Part shown: positions 46,436 through 56,592 of the stretch, piece by piece | Position numbering within the stretch: the first letter of the stretch is position 1 | Layout of the letters: the number at the start of each line of letters is the position of its first letter | Assembly: GCF_030409235.1 (NCBI RefSeq) | Contig: NZ_JAUFPO010000009.1 | Coordinates: 434,001-498,000 of the forward strand | Length of the DNA stretch: 64,000 nt | Reading direction: 5' to 3' | DNA from: Halomonas almeriensis | Lineage (GTDB): Bacteria; Pseudomonadota; Gammaproteobacteria; Pseudomonadales; Halomonadaceae | The notes under the pieces: generated by a model | What the model was told of the DNA's origin: nothing | Seen by the model: only the letters and a program-made list of their open reading frames with translations | Database searches by the model: none | Made by a program: the position numbers and the translations under genes

Positions 46436-48763
46436 ATGCAGCTGATGGTACTGGCAGGTCTGGGGCTGGCGCTGATGGCGCCGTGGCTGCATCGTCGGCT
46501 TGGCGAGCGCAGTGCCCTGGTGATGGCCGCCTGGCCGCTGGCACTGGCTGGCTGGTTGGCCTTCCAGGGCCCGGGCATCCTGGCCGGCGACACTCTGCTG
46601 CTGGAATGGCGCTGGGTGCCGGCGCTGGATATCACCCTGACCTTCTACATCGACGGTCTGGCCTGGCTGTTTGCCATGCTGATCAGCCTGATCGGTGCCA
46701 TGGTACTGGTGTATACCAGCGAGTATCTCAAGGGCGAGCGTGACCTGCCGCGCTTCCTGGTCATCATCAGCGCCTTCATGACCTCGATGCTGGGCCTGGT
46801 GCTGGCCGACAATCTGGTCACCCTCTTTGTCTTCTGGGAGTTGACCAGCATCACCTCCTACCTGTTGATCGGTTTTCATCATCAGGATCCTGCGGCACGC
46901 CGCTCGGCTCAACAGGGCCTGTTTGTCACCGTCGGCGGCGGGCTGGCACTCCTGGCGGGCCTGGTCATGCTGGCTCAGGCGGGGGACAGCTGGTCGCTGG
47001 CCGTGCTGATCCAGAGGGGTGAGCAACTGGTCGGCCATGAGCTCTACACGCCCATGCTGATCTGCGTGCTGATTGGCGCCTTCACCAAGTCGGCACAGTT
47101 TCCCTTCCACTTTTGGTTACCCAATGCCATGGCCGCGCCCACGCCGGTCTCCGCCTACCTGCACTCAGCGACTATGGTCAAGGCCGGTGTCTACCTGCTG
47201 GCACGCCTACACCCGGCCCTCGGTGACACCACCTTGTGGGAAATGACACTTTCGCTGGTCGGCGCCGTGACCATGGCAACGGCGGCCCTGCTGGCCATTC
47301 GCGAGACACACATCAAGAAACTGCTCGCCTACTCGACGGTCATGGCCCTGGGTGCCCTGACCATGTTGCTGGGCATCGGCACACCCGGCGCCATGGTGGC
47401 TTTCGTGGTCTTTCTGCTGGCGCACTCCCTGTACAAGGGGGCGCTGTTCATGGTCGCAGGCATTCTCGACCATGCCACCGGTACCAAGGATGTCACCGCC
47501 ATGGGCGGCCTGCGCCGTGTCATGCCATGGACCGCCGGTATCGCCTGTGTGGCCGCGCTTTCGCTGGCTGGCCTGCCGCCCTTGCTGGGGTTCGTCGGCA
47601 AGGAGTTGATGCTGGCGTCGCTGCTCGAGGCGCTCCCCTATGGCGGGCTGGTGCTGGCACTGGCCTTCCTCGGGGCCTTTCTGACGCTGGCGGTGGCGGG
47701 CATTGTCGCCTTGAAGCCGTTTTTCGGCTCCCTGGGTGACACCCCGGCAACGCCGCATGAGGCGCCCTGGGCCATGCTCATCGGTCCGGCCCTGCTGGCC
47801 GGGCTATCGCTGGTGTGCGGCCTGCTGCCCGGCAAGCTCGATGGCCTGGTAACCGGGGTCGTGTCGGGGCTGGGGGTGAGCGACCCGAATGTTCACCTGG
47901 CGCTCTGGCATGGCGTCAATCCGGCGCTGCTTTTATCCCTGGCCAGCCTGCTGCTCGGCACCCTGGTGGTGCGATACTGGGATCGGGCGCGCGGTGTTCT
48001 GGCGCGTTTCGACCGCCTCGCGGCATTCGGCCCGGAGCAGGGCTACGAGCGCTTGATGGCGGGCATGGTGCATCTGGCCAGCTGGCAGACACGCTGGCTG
48101 CAGAACGGTCAGGTGCGACACTATCTGGCCATGACCCTGTTGACCCTGATGGCACTGGTCGGGCATGCGCTTTTCATTCGTCACCCCGGCCCTCTGGCGT
48201 TCCATGTCGATGCCTACTTCCACGAAGTCGTCGTGGCGGGGTTGATGGCGGCGGCGGCGCTGACCGCCTGCCTGATGCGTTCGCGACTGGCGGCGGTGGC
48301 CGCGGTCGGCATCATGGGCTTCTGCATCGCCATGCTGTTCGTGCTCTTCAGTGCGCCGGACCTGGCGATCACCCAGTTGCTGGTGGAGACCCTGACGGTG
48401 GTGCTGCTGGTACTGGTGCTCTTCCGGCTGCCGCGCTTCACGCGGCTTTCGACGCCCCTGGAGCGCTGTCGGGATCTGCTCGTGGCGGGCAGCTTCGGGC
48501 TCTTGATGACCCTTTTCATGCTCGGGGTGCTCTCGGCCGACGCCCTGCCGCGTATCTCCGATTATATGGTGGCGAACAGTCAGCCGCTGGGCCAGGGCCA
48601 CAACATCGTCAATGTGATTCTGGTGGACTTCCGGGCGCTGGATACCCTGGGCGAAATGTTCGTGCTGGCGCTGGCGGCCATCGGGGTCCAGGCCATGCTG
48701 CGCTTTCATGCCGATGAACAGAGCGACCCGGCCACCCCGGGGAGGAGGCCTGACGATGGTTAG
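46436..48763 (+). CDS. mrpA: Mrp Na+/H+ antiporter subunit A (seven-gene operon)
   Basis: 775 residues from the ATG at 46436 behind GGGAGG. NuoL-like core: [21 protein letters not shown] (TM5 glutamate), [24 protein letters not shown] and [14 protein letters not shown]. Lysine and histidine sites are near [13 protein letters not shown]. The C-terminal NuoJ-like part ends [20 protein letters not shown]. Unlike its divergent neighbour it stops before the MrpB domain, so A and B are separate as in group 1 operons. The stop overlaps mrpB by 8 nt. Confidence 0.95.
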   Translation: MQLMVLAGLGLALMAPWLHRRLGERSALVMAAWPLALAGWLAFQGPGILAGDTLLLEWRWVPALDITLTFYIDGLAWLFAMLISLIGAMVLVYTSEYLKGERDLPRFLVIISAFMTSMLGLVLADNLVTLFVFWELTSITSYLLIGFHHQDPAARRSAQQGLFVTVGGGLALLAGLVMLAQAGDSWSLAVLIQRGEQLVGHELYTPMLICVLIGAFTKSAQFPFHFWLPNAMAAPTPVSAYLHSATMVKAGVYLLARLHPALGDTTLWEMTLSLVGAVTMATAALLAIRETHIKKLLAYSTVMALGALTMLLGIGTPGAMVAFVVFLLAHSLYKGALFMVAGILDHATGTKDVTAMGGLRRVMPWTAGIACVAALSLAGLPPLLGFVGKELMLASLLEALPYGGLVLALAFLGAFLTLAVAGIVALKPFFGSLGDTPATPHEAPWAMLIGPALLAGLSLVCGLLPGKLDGLVTGVVSGLGVSDPNVHLALWHGVNPALLLSLASLLLGTLVVRYWDRARGVLARFDRLAAFGPEQGYERLMAGMVHLASWQTRWLQNGQVRHYLAMTLLTLMALVGHALFIRHPGPLAFHVDAYFHEVVVAGLMAAAALTACLMRSRLAAVAAVGIMGFCIAMLFVLFSAPDLAITQLLVETLTVVLLVLVLFRLPRFTRLSTPLERCRDLLVAGSFGLLMTLFMLGVLSADALPRISDYMVANSQPLGQGHNIVNVILVDFRALDTLGEMFVLALAAIGVQAMLRFHADEQSDPATPGRRPDDG

Positions 48764-49193
48764 ATCCGGTACCCTGATCCTCAGTGTGGCAGCGCGGCTT
48801 CTGCTGCCGCTGCAACTGTTGTTCTCGGTCTTTCTGCTGTTGCGCGGCCATGACGAGCCAGGGGGCGGCTTCATCGCCGGATTGGTGGCGGCGGGGGCCT
48901 TCGCCCTGTATTTCTTTGCCTATGGTCAATATGCACTGAACGCCATGCTTAAGGTCTCGCCGCGCGATCTGGTGGCCGTCGGCCTCTTGATCGGCCTGAT
49001 CTCCACCCTGCCGGCCTGGTTGGCCGGGGAGGCCTTCTTCACGGCACAGTGGTGGAGCCTGCCGGTCATCGGCATCAAGGTTTCCACGCCCCTGTTCTTC
49101 GATATCGGTGTCTATCTGGCCGTGGTGGGGTCGGTGCTCACCGCCATCACGGCGCTAGCCGACACCGCCCAGGCCAGTGATGCGAGCAACTGA
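48756..49193 (+). CDS. mrpB: Mrp Na+/H+ antiporter subunit B (seven-gene operon)
   Basis: 145 residues, four helices. The MrpB motif is [39 protein letters not shown] follows. RBS GGAGGAGG (48741-48748) lies inside mrpA. The N-terminal [16 protein letters not shown] corresponds to the fusion point of the AB subunit of the other operon. Confidence 0.94.
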   Translation: MVRSGTLILSVAARLLLPLQLLFSVFLLLRGHDEPGGGFIAGLVAAGAFALYFFAYGQYALNAMLKVSPRDLVAVGLLIGLISTLPAWLAGEAFFTAQWWSLPVIGIKVSTPLFFDIGVYLAVVGSVLTAITALADTAQASDASN

Positions 49194-49202
49194 GGAGATG
49201 CC

Positions 49203-49550
49203 ATGGAAAGCATTCTGGCTGTCGCCATCGGGGTGATCTTCGCCTCCTCGATTTACATGATGTTGCGTCGTTCCATCGTCAAGCTGGTGATCGGCCTGAT
49301 GTTGCTGTCCAATGCGGCCAACCTGCTGATCTTCACTATGGCCGGGCTGACGCGAGGCGCCCCGCCCCTTGTGCCCGAGGGGCAGGTTGCGCCCCCCGGG
49401 GCGGTGGCCGACCCACTGCCTCAGGCGCTGGTGTTAACGGCCATCGTCATTGCCTTCGGCGTGTTGTCATTTGCCGTGGTGCTGGTGCGTCGCGCCTGGG
49501 AGATCGTGCGTACCGATGACCTGAACCGAATGAAGGATATCGATACGTGA
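49203..49550 (+). CDS. mrpC: Mrp Na+/H+ antiporter subunit C (seven-gene operon)
   Basis: 115 residues, same length as the paralogue. [27 protein letters not shown] and [19 protein letters not shown] are MrpC motifs. GAGGAG precedes the ATG. The stop overlaps the GTG of mrpD (GTGA). Confidence 0.94.
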   Translation: MESILAVAIGVIFASSIYMMLRRSIVKLVIGLMLLSNAANLLIFTMAGLTRGAPPLVPEGQVAPPGAVADPLPQALVLTAIVIAFGVLSFAVVLVRRAWEIVRTDDLNRMKDIDT

Positions 49551-51061
49551 ACCCCTGGATGGCACTACCTATCCTGCTTCCGCTGCTCTCGGCCAGCGTG
49601 TCGCTGGTGCTCTGGCGTTCGCGGCGCGCACAACGCTGGATTGCCGTGCTGGGCACGGCGGCACTGCTGACCAGTGCGGTGTATCTGCTCGGTCTGGTGA
49701 CCCGCGAAGGCATTCAAGTGTTGCAGGTGGGCGGCTGGTCAGCGCCTTTCGGCATCAGTCTGGTGGCCGACCTGCTGGGTGCCATCATGGTCGTGCTCAC
49801 CGGCATTGTCGGGCTGGCGGTGGCCGTCTACTCGCTGGCCACGACCGGTCGCGGCCACGAGGCCTTCGGCTACTTCCCGCTGATGCATCTGCTGCTGGCC
49901 GGGGTGGCCGGTGCCTTCCTGACCGGGGATATCTTCAACCTCTATGTGTGGTTCGAGGTCATGCTGGTGGCCTCCTTTGCACTGCTGATTCTGGGCAGCG
50001 AGAAGCCGCAGATGGAGGGGGCCATCAAGTATGTCACCCTCAACCTGGTGTCGTCGGTGGTGTTTCTGGTGGCAGTCGGCCTGCTCTACAGCCTGGTGGG
50101 GACGCTCAACATGGCGGATATCGCCCAGCGGCTGGCGCAGCTCGAAGACCGGCGCCTGGTCGATGGGCTGGCGATGATGTTCATGGTGGCCTTCGGCATC
50201 AAGGCGGCGGCCTTTCCGTTGTTCTTCTGGCTACCGGCCTCCTATCACACCCCGCCGGTGGCGGTATCGGCTCTGTTTGCCGGCCTGTTGACCAAGGTCG
50301 GGGTCTATGCGCTGTACCGGGTCTTCACGCTGATCTTCCATCACAGCCCCGGTTATACCCATGAGATCCTGCTGTGGGGCGCAGGGCTGACCATCCTGAG
50401 CGGCGTGCTGGGGGCGGCCGCGCAATATGAATTCCGCCGCATCCTGTCGTTTCATATCGTCAGCCAGATCGGCTACATGATGCTGGGGCTTGCCCTGTTC
50501 ACCCCGCTGGCGCTGATCGGCGGGGTCTTCTACATCATTCACCATATTCTGGTGAAGACTAATCTCTTCCTGGTGAGTGGTATAGTGCACCGGCTTCTCG
50601 GCAGTTATCAGTTGAAGCGGCTTGGCGGGCTCTATCGTGAGCACCCCTGGCTGGCCATCCTGTTTCTGATCCCGGCCCTGTCGCTGGCCGGCATGCCGCC
50701 GCTTTCCGGCTTCTTTGCCAAGTTCATGGTGATCCGTGCCGGCCTCGAGGCCGAGGCCTATGGCGTGACCTTCATTGCCCTGTTGGTGGGACTGCTGACG
50801 CTCTATTCGATGATCAAGATCTGGTCCGAGGTGTTCTGGAAGCCGCTGCCCGAGGGAGACGAAGCCGATAATCGTCAGCCGCCGGCTCGTCGCGAGCTAT
50901 GGCTGATGGCGGCGCCGGCGGCGGGGCTGGCGGTGTGCACCCTGCTCATCGGCCTCAATGCTCAGCCGCTGTACGCGCTTGCCGAGGCCTCGGCGTCGCA
51001 GTTGCTGGCGCCCGAGCGCTATATCGAAGCGGTGCTCGGAGGCGCCGGAGGTGGCTCATGA
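49547..51061 (+). CDS. mrpD: Mrp Na+/H+ antiporter subunit D (seven-gene operon)
   Basis: 504 residues from a GTG that overlaps the mrpC stop. TM5 glutamate in [38 protein letters not shown] and [17 protein letters not shown] carry the lysine sites. [19 protein letters not shown] is the family histidine/lysine region. It differs from the other MrpD mostly in loops and the C-terminal end. Confidence 0.95.
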   Translation: MNPWMALPILLPLLSASVSLVLWRSRRAQRWIAVLGTAALLTSAVYLLGLVTREGIQVLQVGGWSAPFGISLVADLLGAIMVVLTGIVGLAVAVYSLATTGRGHEAFGYFPLMHLLLAGVAGAFLTGDIFNLYVWFEVMLVASFALLILGSEKPQMEGAIKYVTLNLVSSVVFLVAVGLLYSLVGTLNMADIAQRLAQLEDRRLVDGLAMMFMVAFGIKAAAFPLFFWLPASYHTPPVAVSALFAGLLTKVGVYALYRVFTLIFHHSPGYTHEILLWGAGLTILSGVLGAAAQYEFRRILSFHIVSQIGYMMLGLALFTPLALIGGVFYIIHHILVKTNLFLVSGIVHRLLGSYQLKRLGGLYREHPWLAILFLIPALSLAGMPPLSGFFAKFMVIRAGLEAEAYGVTFIALLVGLLTLYSMIKIWSEVFWKPLPEGDEADNRQPPARRELWLMAAPAAGLAVCTLLIGLNAQPLYALAEASASQLLAPERYIEAVLGGAGGGS

Positions 51062-51531
51062 TCGGCGCGGCCTGGCATCTTTTGCTCGGCATCGCCTGGG
51101 TGGTGCTGACCGGGGACTTCAGCGGCGGCAACCTGGTGGCGGGCCTGGTCTTCAGCTATCTGGTGCTGGCCCTGATCCAGCCCCAGGTGCCGGCATTGGC
51201 GGGCTATGCGCAACGCCTGCCACGGCTGGTGCGCTTTGTCGGCTTCTTCGCCAAGGAGCTGGTCATGGCCAATTTCAAGGTTTCCTATGACATCGTCACG
51301 CCGCCCTGGTACATGAAGCCCGGCGTGATCGCCATGCCGCTCAAGGCCCGAACCGAGTTCGAGATTGCCTTTGTGGCCAACCTGATATCGCTGACACCGG
51401 GCACCCTGAGCCTGGATGTCTCCGATGATCGCCGGGTACTGTATATTCATGCCATGTTTCTGGATGACGAGGCGGCGCTGCGCGACAATCTGGCCGAGCT
51501 GGAACGTCGTGCCCTGGCGCTGTTTCGATAG
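51058..51531 (+). CDS. mrpE: Mrp Na+/H+ antiporter subunit E (seven-gene operon)
   Basis: 157 residues. The ATG overlaps the mrpD stop (ATGA). The signature [24 protein letters not shown] is clear. The TAG stop is the first three bases of a 166 bp inverted-repeat element. If the element is removed, keeping one TA, the reading frame still ends CGA-TAG, so the protein end is unchanged by the insertion. Confidence 0.94.
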   Translation: MIGAAWHLLLGIAWVVLTGDFSGGNLVAGLVFSYLVLALIQPQVPALAGYAQRLPRLVRFVGFFAKELVMANFKVSYDIVTPPWYMKPGVIAMPLKARTEFEIAFVANLISLTPGTLSLDVSDDRRVLYIHAMFLDDEAALRDNLAELERRALALFR

Positions 51532-51694
51532 GAGCCTGTCGGACTTAACGCTGATTTGCTACGAAACCCGGGCTTTCGGCCAATTTCATTCGATCTGATT
51601 CGTTAAATAGCGGGCTATTCGCCTCATCAGATCGATAAACTTGTCTCGAAATCCGTGATTCTCGCGACGATCGGTCAAATCCGACAGGCTCCTA
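51529..51694. mobile_element. MITE-like nested inverted-repeat element between mrpE and mrpF
   Basis: Ends TAGGAGCCTGTCGGA (51529-51543) and its exact reverse complement (51680-51694); similarity continues inward with a few mismatches. Inside, CGATCTGAT (51591-51599) pairs with ATCAGATCG (51626-51634). At the centre AATAGC pairs with GCTATT (51606-51619). The whole could fold into one long hairpin. A TA at each end is compatible with a TA target duplication. It codes for no protein. It lies inside an operon whose other junctions overlap or nearly touch. Confidence 0.75.
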
Positions 51695-51776
51695 GATTCG
51701 GCCGGACAGTTGAGACGCATAGGCGATGATGTGTGCCCGGCACCCAACGCGACAACCGTAAGAGGGGGAGGTCGTC

Positions 51777-52046
51777 TTGTCGATCGTGATGCTTGTCAGC
51801 CTGGCCGTCATGTCGCTGGCGCTTTGCCTGACGTTCATTCGTCTGTTTCGTGGCCCCAGCCTGCCGGACCGGGTCGTCGCCATGGAGCTTTTCTCCTCGA
51901 TTCTAGTGGGCATGATGGGCGTCATTGCCATTGCCACCGGTGTGTCCTTCTTCCTCGATGTGGCCATCGTGGTGGCTCTCATGGGCTTCATGGCGACCAT
52001 CGGATTTTCACGCTTCCTGGAACGCGGGGGACCGCGCGATGATTGA
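51777..52046 (+). CDS. mrpF: Mrp Na+/H+ antiporter subunit F (seven-gene operon)
   Basis: 89 residues from a TTG at 51777, chosen because GGAGG (51767-51771) is 5 nt upstream; GTG 51786 and ATG 51789 are too far from it. The motif RLFRGPSLPDRVVAMEL and the helix FLDVAIVVALMGFMATIGF are MrpF. It is separated from mrpE by 245 bp, most of it the inverted-repeat element, and overlaps mrpG by 8 nt. Confidence 0.92.
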   Translation: MSIVMLVSLAVMSLALCLTFIRLFRGPSLPDRVVAMELFSSILVGMMGVIAIATGVSFFLDVAIVVALMGFMATIGFSRFLERGGPRDD

Positions 52047-52500
52047 TGCTCTGGTGGCCGTGCTGGTCCTGGTCGGCTCGAGCTTCATGTGTCTGGCGGC
52101 GCTGGGTATCCTGCGCCTGCCGGATCTGCTGACGCGCATGCATGCCACTACCAAAGCCGCGACCCTTGGGGTGTCCCTGATCATGCTCGGGGTCTGCCTG
52201 CATTTCGCAGTGGAGGCCGTGGTGGCGCGGGGCCTGGCGATCATCCTGTTCATCATGATGACGGCTCCGGTGGCGGCGCATGTCATCGGGCGTGCTGGTT
52301 ATTTCGTGGGAACCCGCCTGTGGTCCGGGACCGTGAGGGACGAGTTGAAGCCGCACTATGACCCGCTCAATCACCACTTGCTCAGCGGTCTCGAGGAGGA
52401 TGACGGCAGGCCCGACACGGCGGCATCCGGGACCCGGGCGACCGACGACCTACCCGGGCATGATGCCCCGGACCCTGACGCCGACAGACAAAAGGGGTAG
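52039..52500 (+). CDS. mrpG: Mrp Na+/H+ antiporter subunit G (seven-gene operon)
   Basis: 153 residues. ALGILRLPDLLTRMHATTKAAT is the MrpG motif and TAPVAAHVIGRAGY follows. The C-terminal about 60 residues are a hydrophilic, Asp/His-rich cytoplasmic tail (LNHHLLSGLEEDDG), longer than in the paralogue. Last gene of the operon. Confidence 0.93.
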   Translation: MIDALVAVLVLVGSSFMCLAALGILRLPDLLTRMHATTKAATLGVSLIMLGVCLHFAVEAVVARGLAIILFIMMTAPVAAHVIGRAGYFVGTRLWSGTVRDELKPHYDPLNHHLLSGLEEDDGRPDTAASGTRATDDLPGHDAPDPDADRQKG

Positions 52501-52556
52501 CACACCGGGGCGTTGTCGGCGATCATCGGCTGCAAACTGCCAAGGATCGCGCCCCC

Positions 52557-53828
52557 ATGACCTTCAAGTTTCTTCCGCTTGCCCTGCTGTGCATCGCCCT
52601 GGTCGGCTGTCAGAGTGCACAACCCCGTGATGCCCGGGCTGAGTCGCCTACCCGCGAGGCATCAGCAAGCTCGACCAGCAGCGTTGCCGATACGCCCGCG
52701 ACGGCCCGCGAAATGACCTTCGCGGCCTGGCTGGCAGACTTCCGCCGTCAGGCTCGCGCCGAGGGTATCAGCGCTGCAACGCTGCAGAACGCGCTCGACG
52801 GCGTACGCTACCGCCCCAGGGTGATCGAGCTGGATGGTTCCCAGCCCGAGTTTGTCCGGCCGATCTGGGAATATCTGGACAGCGCCGTATCCGCGACGCG
52901 CATCGACAACGGCCGGGAACGCCTGGCGCGTTATCGCGACACTGCCGAGCAGATGGCGGCTCGCTATGGGGTGCCGAGCGAAGTGCTGGTGGCCATCTGG
53001 GGCATCGAGAGCAGCTATGGCGATTATCTGGGCGACTTTTCCACCCTCGAGGCCCTCGCCACCCTGGCCTATGATGGCCGTCGCAGCGATTTCGCCCGCG
53101 GCGAGTTGATGGCCGCGCTGCGCATCATCCAGGCCGGCGATATTCCGCCGGCACGCATGAAGGGCTCCTGGGCGGGCGCCATGGGACATACCCAGTTCAT
53201 CCCCTCGAGCTTTCTGGCCCATGCCGTGGACGGTGACGGCGATGGCCGTCGTGATATCTGGGGCAGCATTCCCGATGTCATGGCGTCGACGGCCAACTAT
53301 CTGGACGAAGCCGGCTGGCGGCAGGGCCAGCCCTGGGGCACCGAGGTTCGCCTGGCGTCCGGTTTCGACTATTCACTGACCGAGCCCGATACGCGTCGCT
53401 CCACTGCTGAATGGCAGGCAGCGGGCGTGCTAGCCCCGTCGGGTGACAGCTTGCCGAGCTTCGACTCGGCTGCCGTGATCACGCCGGCGGGCGCTCAGGG
53501 GCCGGCCTTTCTGGTCGGCCACAACTTCCGCGTCATTCTGCGCTACAACAATGCCACCAGCTATGCCCTGGCGGTGGCCAAGCTGAGTGATGCCATTGCC
53601 GGCCGGTCGGGTATCCAGGGCGACTGGCCGCGCGAGCAGCCACCCCTCAAGCGCAGCGATGTGCGTGACATGCAGCGCCTGCTCAATGAGCGCGGCTATA
53701 ACGCCGGCACGCCCGATGGCATCCTGGGGCCCAACACCCGACGCGGTCTGCGGGCCTTCCAGCGTGACATCGGTGTGACCCCGGATGGCTTTGCCACCCA
53801 GGCACTGCTCGACCGCCTGAGGTCCTGA
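52557..53828 (+). CDS. lytic murein transglycosylase, MltB family lipoprotein
   Basis: 423 residues. The lipobox LVGC puts the lipidated cysteine at C18. A Ser/Thr/Ala linker leads to the SLT_2 (MltB-type) domain with the catalytic glutamate E151 in IWGIESSYGDY, then SWAGAMGHTQFIPSSFL and DIWGSIPDVMASTANYL. A C-terminal peptidoglycan-binding domain (about 358-423: MQRLLNERGYNAGTPDG, LGPNTRRGLRAFQRD) anchors it to the wall. Cleaves the MurNAc-GlcNAc bond to 1,6-anhydro ends. The linked PGB domain resembles the Pseudomonas SltB/MltB3-type enzymes. Confidence 0.93.
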   Translation: MTFKFLPLALLCIALVGCQSAQPRDARAESPTREASASSTSSVADTPATAREMTFAAWLADFRRQARAEGISAATLQNALDGVRYRPRVIELDGSQPEFVRPIWEYLDSAVSATRIDNGRERLARYRDTAEQMAARYGVPSEVLVAIWGIESSYGDYLGDFSTLEALATLAYDGRRSDFARGELMAALRIIQAGDIPPARMKGSWAGAMGHTQFIPSSFLAHAVDGDGDGRRDIWGSIPDVMASTANYLDEAGWRQGQPWGTEVRLASGFDYSLTEPDTRRSTAEWQAAGVLAPSGDSLPSFDSAAVITPAGAQGPAFLVGHNFRVILRYNNATSYALAVAKLSDAIAGRSGIQGDWPREQPPLKRSDVRDMQRLLNERGYNAGTPDGILGPNTRRGLRAFQRDIGVTPDGFATQALLDRLRS

Positions 53829-53844
53829 CAGCGGCTGGCACGGC

Positions 53845-54558
53845 TCATGCCAGGCGGGCGAGCAGGGCGGTCACGGCAGTCTCCACGCGCAGGATGCGTG
53901 GCCCCAGGTGAATGCCCTGACAGCCTGCCGCCAGCAGTTGCTCGACCTCCCAGGGAATGAAGCCGCCCTCGGGGCCGACCAGCAGCGTGACCGGCCGGGT
54001 CACGCCCCGCGGGCAGTCGTGCGGCATGCCCGGATGTGCCACCAGTCCCTGGCTGTGCTGCAACAAGGCCGGCAAGCGGTCCTCGACAAAGGGGCGGAAG
54101 CCCCTGGCCAGGGTGATCTCGGGTAGTTGCGTGTCGCAGGCCTGCTCGAGCCCCAGGACGAGGTGGCGCTGGATACGGTCGACCCCGAGTTCGGGGGATT
54201 GCCAGTAGCTCTTCTCCACCCGCCGCGTATTGAGCAGCGTCAGGTATTTCACCCCCAGCGCCGTGGCATGTTCGAGGCTTCGGGCCAGCATGCGCGGCCT
54301 GGGCAGGGCCAATACCAGGTGAACCGGCAGCGGCGGCGGTGATGGCTGGTCGAGTGCGGCAACGTCGAAGACGGCTTCGTCCCTGCTGGACTCGAGCAAC
54401 TGGCCCCGGCCCATGGGACCATTCTCCAGGCCCAGTGTCAGGGTGTCGCCGGCGACCGCGCCATGCACTTCGTGAAGGTGCTTGAGGCGGCGGGGGTCGC
54501 GGACTCTGGCGATACGGCCATTTTCGACATCGTCCGGCGAAAGCAGGATCAGGTTCAT
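53845..54558 (-). CDS. rsmE: 16S rRNA m3U1498 methyltransferase
   Basis: 237 residues from the ATG at 54558 (MNLILLSPDDV). The frame is open 32 codons further, across the divergent promoter region. N-terminal PUA-like domain (RLKHLHEVHGAVAGDTLTLG), then the SPOUT knot: LARSLEHATALGVKYL, EQACDTQLPEI, LLVGPEGGFIPWEVE and LGPRILRVETA. Convergent with the transglycosylase gene, divergent from phaR. Confidence 0.94.
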   Translation of the reverse strand: MNLILLSPDDVENGRIARVRDPRRLKHLHEVHGAVAGDTLTLGLENGPMGRGQLLESSRDEAVFDVAALDQPSPPPLPVHLVLALPRPRMLARSLEHATALGVKYLTLLNTRRVEKSYWQSPELGVDRIQRHLVLGLEQACDTQLPEITLARGFRPFVEDRLPALLQHSQGLVAHPGMPHDCPRGVTRPVTLLVGPEGGFIPWEVEQLLAAGCQGIHLGPRILRVETAVTALLARLA

Positions 54559-54615
54559 GGTCTCTCTTTTTTCAGGCGGCAGGAGGTGGACGGTCGGTCG
54601 CGAAAGGCAACGATT

Positions 54616-54633
54616 TTGCAAGACGTCTTGCAA
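54616..54633. promoter_or_regulatory. perfect 18-bp palindrome between rsmE and phaR
   Basis: TTGCAAGACGTCTTGCAA is fully self-complementary, in the 145 bp between the rsmE and phaR starts. Its right TTGCAA could be the -35 for phaR (17 bp to ACAATA at 54651), so a protein bound there would block transcription. Confidence 0.6.
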
Positions 54634-54703
54634 GCAGGGTGGCGCGGTGCACAATACGGTCTAGAGGGGTGAAAGCCCAACCCGTAATGCAAGGAGCTGC
54701 GCC

Positions 54704-55177
54704 GTGCGCGTCATTCGCAAGTATGCCAACCGCCGTCTCTATGATACCGAACAGAGCCGCTATGTAACCCTCGAGGACTTGCGTAGTCTGGTTCTGGATG
54801 ATGTGGCCTTCCGGGTCGAGGACGCCAAGTCCGGGGAAGACCTGACTCGGACCATCCTGCTGACCATCATCATCGAGCAAGAGCAGGCCGATGGTGAAGC
54901 CGAGGTGTTTTCCAACGACCTGCTGGCTCAGTTCATTCGGGTCTACGACATGGCCAAACCCTTGCCGCTGGCGCGCTATCTCGAGCAGGGCACTCGCCTG
55001 ATGATGGAACAGCAGAAGCACATGCAGGATCAGTGGCAGCAGGCCATGCGCCATACCCCCATGGAGCTGATGCGCGAGCTGGCCGAGGAAAACATGCGCT
55101 TCTGGCAGCAGAACCTGGGCGGCCAGGCCGGTCGATCCCGTCAGGACGATGACGACGACGGCAACGGCAAGTCCTGA
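54704..55177 (+). CDS. phaR: polyhydroxyalkanoate synthesis repressor PhaR
   Basis: 157 residues. The N-terminal PHB/PHA accumulation regulator domain (RVIRKYANRRLYDTEQSRYVTLEDLR, DVAFRVEDAKSGEDLTR) binds DNA. The following PHB_acc part (TIIIEQEQADGEAEVFSNDLLAQFIRVYD) and helical tail bind granules. By family, it represses phasin genes and is titrated off DNA by PHA granules. GTG start behind AAGGAG. No PHA synthase or phasin is in this window. Confidence 0.92.
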   Translation: MRVIRKYANRRLYDTEQSRYVTLEDLRSLVLDDVAFRVEDAKSGEDLTRTILLTIIIEQEQADGEAEVFSNDLLAQFIRVYDMAKPLPLARYLEQGTRLMMEQQKHMQDQWQQAMRHTPMELMRELAEENMRFWQQNLGGQAGRSRQDDDDDGNGKS

Positions 55178-55251
55178 ACGGGCGGCGGCTGGTATCGCTT
55201 TCTGACATAATGGCCGGATTGGTTTCCCGAGGTATCGAGGTAGAGCAGCGG

Positions 55252-56553
55252 ATGAAGGTCCTGATCATCGGCGGCGGCGGCCGCGAACATGCCCTGGCCT
55301 GGAAGGTGGCGCAGTCACCCCTGGTGGAAAGCGTCCGGGTGGCACCGGGCAATGCCGGCACGGCCCGCGAGCCCGGCCTGCAGAACCTGGCCATCGAGGT
55401 CGACCACGGCGACGCCCTGGTGGCCTATGCCCGCGACAACCGCATCGACCTGACGATCGTCGGCCCCGAGGCGCCGCTTGTCGAGGGCATCGTGGATCGT
55501 TTCCGGGATGCCGGCCTGGCCATCTTCGGCCCCACTGCCGCGGCGGCTCAGTTGGAGGGCTCCAAGGCCTTCAGCAAGGACTTTCTGGCACGCCATGCCA
55601 TTCCCACCGCGGCATATCGCACCTTCGTCGATGTGCAACCGGCCCTGGCCTACCTCGCCGAGCAAGGCGCGCCGATCGTCATCAAGGCGGATGGCCTGGC
55701 GGCAGGCAAGGGCGTGATTGTGGCCATGAGCGAAGCGGAGGCCGAGGCGGCGATCCGCGATATGCTGGAAGATAACGCCTTCGGTGATGCCGGGGCGCGT
55801 GTGGTCATCGAGGAGTTTCTCGACGGCGAGGAAGCCAGCTTCATCGTCATGGCCGATGGCCGTTCCATCCTGCCCATGGCCACCAGCCAGGATCACAAGC
55901 GAGCCCTCGACGGCGATCAGGGTCCCAATACCGGTGGCATGGGTGCCTATTCGCCGGCTCCGGTGGTCAGTGCCGAGGTTCACGAGCGCATCATGCAGCG
56001 CGTGATCGAGCCCACTGTGCGGGGCATGACCGAGGATGGTCATCCCTACACCGGTTTCCTCTATGCCGGACTGATGATCGACGCCGAGGGCAACCCCAAG
56101 GTCATCGAATTCAACTGTCGTTTCGGCGACCCGGAAACCCAGCCGATCATGCGCCGCCTGCGCTCCGACCTGGCCGAGCTCTGCCTGGCCGGGGCGCGGG
56201 GCGAGCTCTCCGGTCAGACCTGTGAGTGGGACCCGCGTCACGCCGTGGGCGTGGTCATGGCCGCCGGTGGCTATCCCGGCAGCTATCGCAAGGGCGATGT
56301 GGTCGAGGGGCTGCAGGCGGCCGAGGCCACCGGCTGCAAGGTCTTTCATGCCGGCACGGCCGAGGCTGATGATGGCGCGATTGTCACGGCCGGCGGCCGG
56401 GTGCTCTGCGTGACCGCACTGGGAGACGACATCCGTGCCGCACGCCATCAGGCCTACCAGGGCGTGGCGGCTATCGACTGGCCTGAAGCCGTCTGGCGTC
56501 GTGACATCGCGCATCGTGCCATGGCCCGCACGAAGGGTTCCGACGGCGCCTGA
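55252..56553 (+). CDS. purD: phosphoribosylamine-glycine ligase (GARS)
   Basis: Second step of de novo purine synthesis. 433 residues, ATP-grasp. [88 protein letters not shown] and the signature [11 protein letters not shown] are all present. The ATG at 55252 matches the family N-terminus; the frame is open 14 codons further. purH does not precede it here. Confidence 0.97.
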   Translation: MKVLIIGGGGREHALAWKVAQSPLVESVRVAPGNAGTAREPGLQNLAIEVDHGDALVAYARDNRIDLTIVGPEAPLVEGIVDRFRDAGLAIFGPTAAAAQLEGSKAFSKDFLARHAIPTAAYRTFVDVQPALAYLAEQGAPIVIKADGLAAGKGVIVAMSEAEAEAAIRDMLEDNAFGDAGARVVIEEFLDGEEASFIVMADGRSILPMATSQDHKRALDGDQGPNTGGMGAYSPAPVVSAEVHERIMQRVIEPTVRGMTEDGHPYTGFLYAGLMIDAEGNPKVIEFNCRFGDPETQPIMRRLRSDLAELCLAGARGELSGQTCEWDPRHAVGVVMAAGGYPGSYRKGDVVEGLQAAEATGCKVFHAGTAEADDGAIVTAGGRVLCVTALGDDIRAARHQAYQGVAAIDWPEAVWRRDIAHRAMARTKGSDGA

Positions 56554-56592
56554 TGGTCTGGCGACGCCGCCAATGTTTCAGGAGGAGGGCCC

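Noticed and set aside
51529-51694. Riboswitch or simple terminator between mrpE and mrpF
   Set aside because: Perfect terminal repeats with flanking TA and the lack of such a gap in the sister operon fit an insertion better; no U-run follows the repeat.
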